Assembly (NCBI RefSeq): GCF_014873495.1
Contig: NZ_JADBGF010000001.1
Span: 5,332,001-5,396,000 of the forward strand
Direction of reading: 5' to 3'
Length of the DNA stretch: 64,000 nucleotides
Source of the DNA: Streptomyces stelliscabiei
Lineage (GTDB): Bacteria; Actinomycetota; Actinomycetes; Streptomycetales; Streptomycetaceae
Notes under the pieces: generated by a model
Database searches by the model: none
Seen by the model: the letters and a program-made list of their open reading frames with translations, nothing else
What the model was told of the DNA's origin: nothing
Position numbers and translations under genes: made by a program
Part shown: positions 47,953-55,759 of the stretch, piece after piece
How positions within the stretch are numbered: the stretch's first letter is position 1
Layout: every line of letters begins with the position of its first letter

Positions 47953-48492
47953 ATGAAGCTGGCAGTGCTGGTGGCGGTGTTGCTGATCGTCGGGGCGGTG
48001 GTCGCGATCGTCGCGCGGCGGCGGTCCGTGGACGACCCCGGTCCGTCGTCCGACCTGGACGCGGAGGCGGACGCCAACCGCTGGGTCGTACGGCTGGGCG
48101 GCGGCCTGGCCGGTATCGACGTACGCGCGCAGGCCGGGGCGGGCGGCGCCGCCGGGGAGTCCCTGACCGAGGCGACCGAGTGCCTGCGCACCGCCCGCGC
48201 CCAGCTGACCCGGGCCCGCACGCCCGACGAGTACGCGAGGGTGACGCGCACGGCGGTCGAGGGGCTGCGCCATGTGGGGGCGGCCCGCGCCGCGCTGGGC
48301 ATGGACACGGTGCCGGGGGTGGACGGCCGGGCCGAGGAGCCGTCGACGGTCCGCAGCGCGATCAGCAGGCCGCTCGACCCGGCCGGCCGGAGCGGGCCGC
48401 CCCAGCGGGGTTCGCGGGACAGGGTGGACCCGGCGGCAGGGGCCTCCGGCCGCCTGTTCGCAACTGGCGGTCTCCCCCCGGCGTCGTACTGA
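47953..48492 (+). CDS. Hypothetical protein with an N-terminal membrane anchor
   Basis: The 179-residue protein starts at an ATG directly behind GGAGGAGG. One TM (LAVLVAVLLIVGAVVAIVA, residues about 3-21) is followed by RRR and a cytoplasmic part with a helical core (ESLTEATECLRTARAQLTRA to VEGLRHVGAARAALG) and a disordered Gly/Pro/Arg tail. No family is recognised. It ends 2 bp before the GPP34 gene, so the two are probably co-transcribed. Confidence 0.7.
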   Translation: MKLAVLVAVLLIVGAVVAIVARRRSVDDPGPSSDLDAEADANRWVVRLGGGLAGIDVRAQAGAGGAAGESLTEATECLRTARAQLTRARTPDEYARVTRTAVEGLRHVGAARAALGMDTVPGVDGRAEEPSTVRSAISRPLDPAGRSGPPQRGSRDRVDPAAGASGRLFATGGLPPASY

Positions 48493-48494
48493 TC

Positions 48495-49127
48495 ATGACC
48501 ACGTCGACCGCGTCCACGTCCGCCTCCCTCCCCACCGCCGCGACTCTCGGGGAGGAGATCCTCCTTCTCTCCCTCGACGACTCCTCCGGTGAGGCCCGGC
48601 TCCCCCTGCGGACGCCCTACGCGATCGCGACGGCCGCCCTGCTGGAGCGGACCCTGTCCCACGACGCGGCGGACGCGGAGTTCCCCGAGGACATCGGGAA
48701 GTGGATCCACGAGCACAGCGAGAGGGAGTACGAGACCGCGCTGCGGGGCGTGCTGGACAAGGGCCTGATCCGGGAGGAGAAGCACCGTGTCCTGCTCGTC
48801 TTCCGGACGACCCGTTACCCGGAGGCCGACGGCACGGTGGAGGCCGCGCTGCGCGGGCGACTGGCCCGGGTGGTCCTGGAGGGTGCCGAGCCGGACCCCC
48901 GCACCGCCGCCCTGATCAGCCTCCTCCACCACGGCGATCTGCACACCCTCGCCTTCCCGGACGCCGGCACCGAGAAGTCCCCGGCGAGGCGGCGGATGGC
49001 CGAGATCGCCGGACGGCACTGGGCCGATCCCGCGCTGCGCCGCATGGCCGAGACCGCGGCGGCCGCGGCGGCGGCGCTCGCGGCGGCGGCGATGGTGACG
49101 ACGGTGGTGATCCTGACGGTGACGTGA
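48495..49127 (+). CDS. GPP34 (GOLPH3-like) family protein
   Basis: The 210-residue protein starts with LGEEILLLSLDDSSGEARL, the first strands of the GPP34 fold, continues with YAIATAALLERTL, and ends with a hydrophobic Ala-rich segment (MAETAAAAAAALAAAAMVTT). Eukaryotic GOLPH3 binds phosphatidylinositol-4-phosphate; bacterial members are frequent in Streptomyces with no settled role. It is probably peripheral or membrane-bound. Confidence 0.85.
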   Translation: MTTSTASTSASLPTAATLGEEILLLSLDDSSGEARLPLRTPYAIATAALLERTLSHDAADAEFPEDIGKWIHEHSEREYETALRGVLDKGLIREEKHRVLLVFRTTRYPEADGTVEAALRGRLARVVLEGAEPDPRTAALISLLHHGDLHTLAFPDAGTEKSPARRRMAEIAGRHWADPALRRMAETAAAAAAALAAAAMVTTVVILTVT

Positions 49128-49144
49128 CACCGGGGCGGGGGCGG

Positions 49145-49333
49145 CTACCGCCGCTCGGCCCGGTACCGCTTCATCAGCGCGCTCAGCCGCCGCGGGTCCT
49201 TCCCGGCGTTCAGCTCGGTCAGGAGGTCGTCGGGGCAGAGTTCGTAGAGGTCGCCCCACCAGCCCCGGCGGCGGTTGTCGTAGACGCGGTAGCCGCCGGG
49301 GACGCCTCGGGCGACGTAACGGCGTCTGCTCAC
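49145..49333 (-). CDS. Small basic protein coupled to the AbiEii-like gene
   Basis: The 62-residue Arg/Tyr/Trp-rich protein has a GTG start overlapping the stop of the upstream nucleotidyltransferase gene (GTGA at 49330-49333). It reads RRRYVARGVPGGYRVYDNRR then WWGDLYELCPDDLLTELN. No family is recognised. Its tight coupling to a toxin-family gene makes it a candidate antidote or accessory. Confidence 0.65.
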   Translation of the reverse strand: MSRRRYVARGVPGGYRVYDNRRRGWWGDLYELCPDDLLTELNAGKDPRRLSALMKRYRAERR

Positions 49334-50037
49334 TCGGGGTCCTCCTCCGGCGGGGATGCCAGGGCCTCCTCTTCCAGGAGGCGTTCGGCGATGTCGTCGG
49401 CCCAGGCCTGGGCCCAGCGGCGCAGGCCAAGGATGGCCTCGGCGTCCAGGCCGTGGCGAGTGAATTCCCGGTCGTCGAGCCACTCGGTGCCCTCCAGCCG
49501 TGACTGGAGGTCGGTGAGGTCGAAGGTGGTGGACGTGGCGGAGGTGTGGCGGCGGGCCAGCTCCTCCAGTTCGGCGACGGTCCAGTGGGCGGTGGCCGCG
49601 TGCACGGCGATCAGGTCGCGGGCGGTGCCCCGGTCGGCCACGGCCCGGACCTTGGTGCCGACCACGTCCTCCAATGAGAGTGTCGGGCCCCACGGTGTCC
49701 GGACCGGCGGGTGCCAGAGGGTCTCCTTGAGCAGGTCGAGGGTGCGTTCCTCGGCAGTGACGGGATCGGTGACGAGGAGACGGGCGGAGAGCGGGGCGGT
49801 CTCCACCGCATGCACCAGCCAGCCGTGCTCCGCCAGGCCGACCCGGACCGCGGCGGCGATCTGCTCCATCGGGGCCGCGTGTTCCGTCGCCACCTCCAGG
49901 TCCCGGCCGGGCGGCCGCGCCTCGACCAGTCCGTGTGCCTGCGCCGCGTGATCGCCGGTGAGGGCGAGGGCGTACGGGACACCGGTCTCCAGCACGTCGT
50001 CCAGGAGGCGGCGGAGCTGGTCGGGGAGGTCGGTCAC
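49330..50037 (-). CDS. AbiEii/AbiGii-like nucleotidyltransferase
   Basis: The 235-residue protein matches the AbiEii/AbiGii nucleotidyltransferase toxin family. VPYALALTGDHAAQAHGLVE and RPPGRDLEVAT take the place of the GG...H.R.T.DLD polymerase-beta-like core, and LSLEDVVGTKVRAVADRGTA then RDLIAV is the conserved LxDxxxxKxxAxxxRxxxRDL block. The canonical metal Asp pair DLD reads DLE, so activity could be weakened. No AbiEi antitoxin gene precedes it; a 62-residue protein follows. It could be an intrinsic toxin or a house-keeping nucleotidyltransferase. Confidence 0.75.
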   Translation of the reverse strand: MTDLPDQLRRLLDDVLETGVPYALALTGDHAAQAHGLVEARPPGRDLEVATEHAAPMEQIAAAVRVGLAEHGWLVHAVETAPLSARLLVTDPVTAEERTLDLLKETLWHPPVRTPWGPTLSLEDVVGTKVRAVADRGTARDLIAVHAATAHWTVAELEELARRHTSATSTTFDLTDLQSRLEGTEWLDDREFTRHGLDAEAILGLRRWAQAWADDIAERLLEEEALASPPEEDPE

Positions 50038-50124
50038 GGGTGCGCCTCGAAGGCGGCGGGGCGGGGGAGCGACGGGCGTGGGGCCATGGAGGGATTATCA
50101 CGGCCCCCGCCGGACTTTCCCCGG

Positions 50125-50799
50125 TCAGTACGGCCGTCGGCCCAGCCGGTTGCCGGGCGGATCGAAGTGCGCCACCACATACGTCCAGCCGTTCCGGCAT
50201 CTGGCCCCGGCCGCGCCGACCCGTGTCGAGGTGCGCCAGACCAGCTGGGTGTAGTGCAGGCATTCCCGGTCGTTCACGCAGGCGTTGGAGGGGCGGTCGT
50301 AGTCGTCCTTCTCGTCGAGCCAGAGGCGGGCCGCGTCGGCCAGGGAGTACCGGGGGTTCGACCCTTTGGCCAGGTTCTCGCCGTACCGGCTGTTCGAGTG
50401 GACCAGCTCGCAGTCGGCGACCCGCACCCGCGCCCAGTGCCGGGCGTGCCCGGCGAGGGACTCGTCCCAGACGAGCGGGGGAACGCCGACGTCGGCTCGC
50501 GCCTTGTTGACGATCGTCAGGAAGCCGCCGATCTCCGGTGGCCGGGCCGCCGAGGCCACCGACCCGGCGGTGGTCGCCCCGGTCGTCGTCCCCGTCTCCG
50601 TCCCGGCCGTCGTCGTCCCCGCCGTCGCCGTCGTCCCCGCCGTCGCCGTCGCCGTCGCCGTCGCCGTGACCGTGTCCACGGCCGGGGGCCGGGGGCCCAC
50701 CGCCTCGGCCACGCCCGGCGCGAGTGCCAGCAGGGCCGCCGCCACGGCCGCCGTCGCCCGCATCCTGTTCCGTCCCGCCACTGGACCTTGTCCCGCCAT
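50125..50799 (-). CDS. Secreted CAP/SCP domain protein 1
   Basis: The 224-residue protein starts at the ATG 50799 with GAGG 5-6 nt upstream; an internal ATG at 50763 is an alternative. After the signal peptide (VAAALLALAPGVAEA) comes a Thr/Ala/Gly-rich linker, partly encoded by a (GCCGTC)n microsatellite near 50620-50665. The CAP domain follows: LAGHARHWARVRVADCELVH, YGENLAKG (His and Glu of the CAP cavity), HYTQLVWRTSTRVG and TYVVAHFDPPGN. It resembles plant PR-1. The role may be sterol or lipid binding, or a wall function. Confidence 0.88.
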   Translation of the reverse strand: MAGQGPVAGRNRMRATAAVAAALLALAPGVAEAVGPRPPAVDTVTATATATATAGTTATAGTTTAGTETGTTTGATTAGSVASAARPPEIGGFLTIVNKARADVGVPPLVWDESLAGHARHWARVRVADCELVHSNSRYGENLAKGSNPRYSLADAARLWLDEKDDYDRPSNACVNDRECLHYTQLVWRTSTRVGAAGARCRNGWTYVVAHFDPPGNRLGRRPY

Positions 50800-51205
50800 C
50801 GGACCTCGTCCCACCACTGGCCCCGTCCCCCTCTTCCCGTCAACTTCCTTGCTGCCGCCGACACTTGTACGGCAGGCGCCGGAGCGCGCGACGGCCCAAG
50901 GAGCGCTCTGCCACCCCATCGGGGGAAACCGGGGCGGCACGGGTTTGGGGGCGCGCGTCCGGCGGGCCCCGCATCCGACGGTACGGTCGCTCGGCGCTGC
51001 GCGCTCGCGCCGGGGTGCGCAGGGGGCGCGGACCGGGAGCGGGATCCCGCACACGCGGACCGCCCGCGACCCCGAGGGGTGCGGGCGGTCCGGGCGCCGG
51101 GAGCGGCGGCTCACGACGATCACGGCGGGCGAGGCGCCGGAGGGTGGTTTCGGGGGGCCTGGTGGGGGCGGCGGGGGCCGGGGCCAGGAGGGGGCGGGCT
51201 CAGCG
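50800..51205. other. Intergenic region with a long hairpin, no gene seen
   Basis: GGACCGCCCGC (51057-51067) pairs with GCGGGCGGTCC (51081-51091), and inner ACCCC pairs with GGGGT, giving about 16 bp with one bulge. It lies downstream of the minus-strand CAP 2 and relic pair and is probably their terminator. No other signals are seen. Confidence 0.5.
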
Positions 51206-51773
51206 TCAGCCCGAGGCCTCCGCCGTATGGTCGGTGAACAGGTCCTCCGCGCGCTCGACCGTCCCCGGGCGGTCGAGCCAGGCGCTGATTAGGGTGAGGT
51301 CGGCGCAGGTGGTGATGCGTTCACGGACGTCGTCGGAGACGGCGATGCCTCGCACCTCCAGAACACGCAGCACACCCTTGGCCGCGCCCTCGGCCTTGCC
51401 TTCGAGGTAGGCCGTCTCGCGAACTGTCCCGCGGCCGGGGAAGTAGCTGACGAAGCTCATGATGCCCCTCCATGTGTCTCCGGCGGGAGTGCCCTGCAGG
51501 TTGATCTCCAGGAACTCGAGGAAGTAGTCGGCTGCCTTCCCGTCCGTTGCCTGGAGGGCGCGGCCCATCGCGTCCAGTATGTCGTTGATCTGAGTGTTTT
51601 TGGCGTGAGTCAAGGCGGAGAAGGCGGCCATGGCGAGGTTGTTCGCCGCGGTCCTCGCGTCGGTGATCACCGGGAGGTTGTCCGGTCCGACGACCATGGG
51701 GTGGGTGCGCTGAGTGATCCAGCCCTGGGCGCCGCAGTCGAAGGGGCCTGCCGCCCACTGGGCGGTTACGCGG
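51206..51773 (-). pseudogene. 5'-truncated Rpn/PD-(D/E)XK-type nuclease family relic
   Basis: About 188 residues correspond to the C-terminal two-thirds of a protein family abundant in Streptomyces, usually about 280-300 residues and distantly related to Rpn/transposase-like PD-(D/E)XK nucleases (recognised from memory). TARWAAGPF-like WAAGPFDCGAQGWI, DTWRGIMSFVSYFPGRGTVR, ETAYLEGKAEGAAKGVLRVL and SAWLDRPGTVERAEDLF are retained. The N-terminal part, including the nuclease core, is missing. The fragment begins exactly at the stop codon of CAP protein 2, so a deletion joined the two. Probably non-functional, unless the frame is expressed from CAP 2. Confidence 0.65.
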
Positions 51774-52605
51774 GCGTGCCGAAGTCCTGGGTCCAGTAGT
51801 TGCCCGGGCCCGCCAGGCCGATGCCTATCTCCTTGAAGCCGCAGTTGAGGATGTTGGCCTTGTGGCCGGGGCTGTTCATCCAGCCGTCCATGACGCTGTC
51901 GGCGGTGCCGTACCCGGCGGCGACGTTCTCGCCCGCCGATCTGTACGCGTACCCGACGCGGGCGAGGCGGTCGGTCATGGAGGAGCCGTCGGAGCCGGTG
52001 TGGGACATGTTCGTGTGGTCGGCCATGTCCTGGCTGTGGTTCTGCGCGGCCTTGGTGAGTTTGGCGTCCACGGTCACCGGTGAGCAACCCGCCTTCGCCC
52101 GCTCGGCGTTGACCAGTTCCAGGACGCGGTCCGTGGGACCGGAGTTGGCGCTGGTCGCGGCGGGGGCGGGAGTGCTCTCGGCCTTCGCGGGGTTCGGGGT
52201 CTTCGCGGGCTCGGCCCGCTTGTCGACGGTGTCCGCGGGCTTCTCGGCGGGCGGGGTGGTCTTCTTCTTCGAGGGGGACGCGCTCGGGGTGGGGCTGGCA
52301 CGGCGTTTGCTCGGCGTGCGGGACGGGGTGGCGGTCGCCGGGGCGTCCGCGACGGCGGTGCGCTCACGTTCCGAGGGTGTACTCGACGGTGTGGCGTCGG
52401 GCGCGGGGCCGGACTCCTGCCCGCCCCACCAGGAGGAGGCCACATCGCGCCAGCCGCCCGGTCCGTCACCGCCCGCCTGGAGGACGGCGGCGGTGCCCAC
52501 GGCTCCCACGGCCACCACGACGGCCGCGGCGACGACCGCCTTGCGGCGTCCCGCTCCCGGGCGCCCCGCCTTCGAGGCTTTCCTCTTCCGGCGGTGACTG
52601 CTCAT
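51766..52605 (-). CDS. Secreted CAP/SCP domain protein 2
   Basis: The 279-residue protein has a basic head (HRRKRKASKAGRPGAGRRK), a TM or signal anchor (AVVAAAVVVAVGAVGTAAVL), and a Ser/Thr/Pro/Lys-rich linker of about 110 residues. The CAP domain ends it: VLELVNAERAKAGCSPVTVD, HSQDMADHTNMSH, SAGENVAAGYG, VMDGWMNSPGHKANILNCGF, GPGNYWTQDFG. This is the YkwD type. The start at 52605 follows GAGG. Its last codons abut a truncated gene, so the 3' end may have been reshaped. Confidence 0.88.
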   Translation of the reverse strand: MSSHRRKRKASKAGRPGAGRRKAVVAAAVVVAVGAVGTAAVLQAGGDGPGGWRDVASSWWGGQESGPAPDATPSSTPSERERTAVADAPATATPSRTPSKRRASPTPSASPSKKKTTPPAEKPADTVDKRAEPAKTPNPAKAESTPAPAATSANSGPTDRVLELVNAERAKAGCSPVTVDAKLTKAAQNHSQDMADHTNMSHTGSDGSSMTDRLARVGYAYRSAGENVAAGYGTADSVMDGWMNSPGHKANILNCGFKEIGIGLAGPGNYWTQDFGTPA

Positions 52606-53125
52606 GCGTGGCCTCACTGACTGGTCCGACTGCGGTCCGACGGTGTCGCGACCTCGGCGGCCGTGCCGTGGCCCTGGCGAGCCCGGTCATTATGGGGACC
52701 CTCGAACACGCCAGGCAACGAACGTGTGTGCTACTGCAGGTGACGTTCCTGTGACGCTTCGCAGGCGCGTGAGGGCGTGCGGATCCGGCTTTCGGCGCCC
52801 CCGTCCGGACGTCACCACCCGCCCGGGACCAGGCACAAGGCTGGTCGGCCTCGACGGCCGGAGCTGTCGGCACGGATCCCGGCGGTGGGTTCGATTAGCC
52901 ACCTCGTGGCCGAAATGGCCGATAGATGCGAGGAAGTGCGCTGTTGTCGCCCCGGGAAAGCGGGCGATCGACAGCATCGGGGCGCAATTCGGCCGTGACG
53001 CATGTCACCCCCGATGGGAGGTGAGTGAAGGGCGGCCGCAGACTGGAAGTGGCGGGGCTCCTCAGAGAGCGGATCCTCGTACGGAGGTTCCCGAGGCCCC
53101 GCGGTGGATCGGCCGTGGAGGAACC
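52606..53125. promoter_or_regulatory. Divergent region with a Crp-like site upstream of the cupin gene
   Basis: In 520 bp without a credible gene, GTGACGCATGTCAC (52995-53008) fits the GTG(N)6GNCAC pattern reported for Streptomyces Crp, recalled rather than checked, and is nearly symmetric (GTGAC/GTCAC). It lies 118 bp before the cupin start. Confidence 0.4.
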
Positions 53126-53479
53126 ATGACGGCAGTCACGCGCACGGAAGCCCCCGTCGAGATCGAGGGCGACGGCCTGGAGGTACGCATCCAGGAACTG
53201 GGCGGCGGCATGAGCGTCGCCTTCCTCAAGCTCCCCCGGGGCACCGACATGGCCCCGGCCCTCAAGGGCCTCCCCGACGACCTGTGCCAGTGCCCCCACT
53301 GGGGCTTCGTCGTCGGCGGCCGGCTGCGGATGCGCACCAAGGAGGGCGAGGAGTACTACGAAGCGGGACAGGCTTACTACTGGGGCCCCGGCCACTCCCC
53401 GGAGGCGCTGGAGGACGTCGAACTCATGGAGTTCTCCCCGACGAAGGAGTTCCAGGAGGTGCTGGACCACATCAGGTGA
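53126..53479 (+). CDS. Small cupin-fold protein
   Basis: The 117-residue single cupin follows GTGGAGGA. It has WGFVVGGRLRMRTKEGEE (cupin motif 1 region, first His replaced), YYEAGQAYYWGPGHSPEALE and LMEFSPTKEF. Only one motif His (GHSPE) is clear, so metal binding is doubtful. It is expressed from the region with the Crp-like site. The ligand is unknown. Confidence 0.78.
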   Translation: MTAVTRTEAPVEIEGDGLEVRIQELGGGMSVAFLKLPRGTDMAPALKGLPDDLCQCPHWGFVVGGRLRMRTKEGEEYYEAGQAYYWGPGHSPEALEDVELMEFSPTKEFQEVLDHIR

Positions 53480-53679
53480 CCGGCGGGCGACACCTGGCGA
53501 TCAGCGACCGGCACCCGGCGACACCGCGGTGACCGTCCCCAAGTGACAGCGGAGAAAGTTCAGTTCGGCGGCAACCTATCCCGGCGCCGCGACCACACAT
53601 GAGTCGGAACCCCCTCCACAGGGGCTCCACACGCACCACGTGTTCCCCCGAACCACGTACGTTACGTAAGGACTCATCC

Positions 53680-55047
53680 GTGGCCTCTGCCTCCCCGCGC
53701 CCGTCCCACCGCCGGTCCCTCCGCACGCGCCGGGCCCTCGTGGTCTCCGCCGCCGCCGTGGCCGCCGCGGTCGGCGCCGGCGTCCTCGTGATGAACGCCA
53801 GCGCCAACCCCGTGGACCTCTCCCACCAGGTGCTGCCCGCCAAGGACGGCTGGGCGGCGTCCGGTTCCGGTACGACCGGTGGTGCGAAGGCCGACGCGGC
53901 GCACACCTTCACGGTGTCGACGCGGGCGCAGCTCGTGAAGGCGCTGGGCTCCGCCACCGACACCACGCCCCGGATCATCAAGATCAAGGGCACGATCGAC
54001 GCCAACACCAACGACTCCGGCAAGAAGCTGACCTGCGCGGACTACGCCTCCGGCACCGGTTACTCGCTCTCCGCCTACCTGAAGGCCTTCGACCCCTCGA
54101 CGTACGGCAAGAAGGCCCCGAAGGGCACGCAGGAGTCCGCGCGTGAGGCGGCCGAGACCAAGCAGAAGAAGAACATCGTCTTCAAGGTGCCCGCCAACAC
54201 CACCCTCGTGGGCGTCCCCGGCACCAAGGCGGGCATCCTCGGTGGCAGCCTGACGGTCCAGAACGTCAAGAACGTCATCATCCGCAACCTCACCTTCGCG
54301 GACACCCAGGACTGCTTCCCGCAGTGGGACCCGACCGACGGCTCGTCGGGCGAGTGGAACTCCAACTACGACGCGGTCACGCTGCGCGGCGCGACCAACG
54401 TGTGGGCGGACCACAACACGTTCACCGACGCGCCGACCTTCGACAAGACGGAGGCGACGTACTACGGCCGCAAGTACCAGGTCCACGACGGGGCGTTGGA
54501 CATCACCAACGGCTCGGACCTGGTGACCGTCGAGCGCAACCGGTTCCTCAACCACGACAAGACGATGCTGATCGGCAGCAGTGACACCGACTCCACCGGC
54601 AAGCTGCGCGTGACGATCCACCACAACCTGTGGAAGGGGATCGTGCAGCGGGCGCCCCTGGCTCGCATCGGCCAGATCCACCTCTACAACAACGTGTACG
54701 ACACCGCCACGGTCAACGGCTACGCCCCCAAGTACAGCATCGACTCCCGCGCCAAGGCCCAGGTCGTCGCCGAGCGCAACGTCTGGAAGATCCCGGCCGA
54801 CGCGAAGGTCGCCAAGCTGCTGAGCGGCGACGGCACGGGTTCGCTCGCCGGCACCGGCAACATCGTCAACGGCAAGGCCACCGACCTCGTCGCCGCGTAC
54901 AACACCGCGAACTCGTCGAAGAAGCTCAAGACCACGGTCAACTGGACCCCGGCCCTGACCGCCGGCCTCCAGACCTCCGTGACGAACCTGCTGACCGACC
55001 TGACGGGTACGGGCACGTCGGCCACGGGCGCCGGCGTCCTGTCCTAG
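53680..55047 (+). CDS. Secreted pectate lyase, polysaccharide lyase family 1
   Basis: The 455-residue protein starts at the GTG at 53680, with AAGGA 8 nt upstream; the signal peptide is RRALVVSAAAVAAAVGAGVL. The parallel beta-helix is recognised by NVIIRNLTFADTQD, NYDAVTLRGATNVWADHNTF (the WxDH signature and Ca-binding Asp), VTIHHNLWKGIVQRAPLARI (catalytic Arg region) and GQIHLYNNVYD. It cleaves polygalacturonate by beta-elimination using Ca2+. A roughly 45-residue polar insert with YGKKAPKGTQESARE is unusual. Two strong hairpins follow. Confidence 0.92.
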   Translation: MASASPRPSHRRSLRTRRALVVSAAAVAAAVGAGVLVMNASANPVDLSHQVLPAKDGWAASGSGTTGGAKADAAHTFTVSTRAQLVKALGSATDTTPRIIKIKGTIDANTNDSGKKLTCADYASGTGYSLSAYLKAFDPSTYGKKAPKGTQESAREAAETKQKKNIVFKVPANTTLVGVPGTKAGILGGSLTVQNVKNVIIRNLTFADTQDCFPQWDPTDGSSGEWNSNYDAVTLRGATNVWADHNTFTDAPTFDKTEATYYGRKYQVHDGALDITNGSDLVTVERNRFLNHDKTMLIGSSDTDSTGKLRVTIHHNLWKGIVQRAPLARIGQIHLYNNVYDTATVNGYAPKYSIDSRAKAQVVAERNVWKIPADAKVAKLLSGDGTGSLAGTGNIVNGKATDLVAAYNTANSSKKLKTTVNWTPALTAGLQTSVTNLLTDLTGTGTSATGAGVLS

Positions 55048-55096
55048 TCCGGACCCGAAAGACTCCTGGCTGGGGGCGCCACCCGAGGCCAGGAAG

Positions 55097-55174
55097 GTGT
55101 CCCGGGCCCGATCAGGAAGGGGCCCGGGACACGCGCAGAGGGGCCCGGGGGAGCGAGCACGCCTCCCGGGCCCC
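55097..55174. terminator. Two tandem hairpins after the pectate lyase gene
   Basis: Stem 1: 13 bp, 55097-55109 with 55120-55132. Stem 2: 10 bp, 55140-55149 with 55165-55174. They separate two convergent genes. Confidence 0.85.
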
Positions 55175-55206
55175 GACGCGCGCGGCGGCCGTCCCGCCGG
55201 TGGCGG

Positions 55207-55572
55207 CTACCGGGCCACGAACTGGGTGAGGATCGCCTGGACCTCGTAGATGTCCACCCCTTTGGTGAACGTCTTCTCGATCGGTTCATGGGTGCCGGAC
55301 AGCCAGATCTTCAGCTCGGCGTCGAGGTCGAAGTGCCCGGCCGTCTCGACCGCGAAGTGCGTGATGCTGCGGTACGGGACGGAGTGGTACTCCACCTTCT
55401 TGCCGGTGATCCCCTGTTTGTCGATCAGGATCAGCCGACGGTCGGTGAACAGCATGGTGTCGCGGATCAGCAGGAACGCGGCCTGCACCTGCTCCCCACG
55501 CCCCAGCAGCCGCGCGTAGTCCTGCTGGGCCTTGCCGGTGTCCACGGTGTGCGCGTTTCCGAACAGTGCCAT
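55207..55572 (-). CDS. PH-like domain protein
   Basis: The 121-residue protein has the bacterial PH fold: LLIRDTMLFTDRRLILIDKQ, VEYHSVPYRSITHFAVETAG, FDLDAELKIWLSG, then a terminal helix VDIYEVQAILTQFVA. Such single-domain proteins are widespread and thought to bind lipids or protein partners; no function is assigned. The longer upstream frame is not coding-like. Confidence 0.87.
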   Translation of the reverse strand: MALFGNAHTVDTGKAQQDYARLLGRGEQVQAAFLLIRDTMLFTDRRLILIDKQGITGKKVEYHSVPYRSITHFAVETAGHFDLDAELKIWLSGTHEPIEKTFTKGVDIYEVQAILTQFVAR

Positions 55573-55759
55573 GCCCTGAAGGACGCGCACCCGGACGTAC
55601 AGGGTTGCCTTTTCGGATACACCGCGCGAATTCAGGCACCTCAGCCCGTGGAAGCGCACTTCTGGTGGGCGAATTGGGCTGATATCGTCCTGGCCCACCG
55701 AACGGGCGGGCCGTGTCTCCCGTCGACGGCAGGGCGGACAGGACGAGGGGTGCTGCGCT

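Noticed and set aside
46200..49430. A 1076-residue open frame on the minus strand across the aspS end and following genes
   Set aside because: It has no domain, crosses well-supported genes and terminators, and is explained by GC bias.
50610..50670. (GCCGTC)n microsatellite as a contingency locus
   Set aside because: The unit is 6 bp, so copy-number change alters only linker length and cannot switch the CAP gene off.
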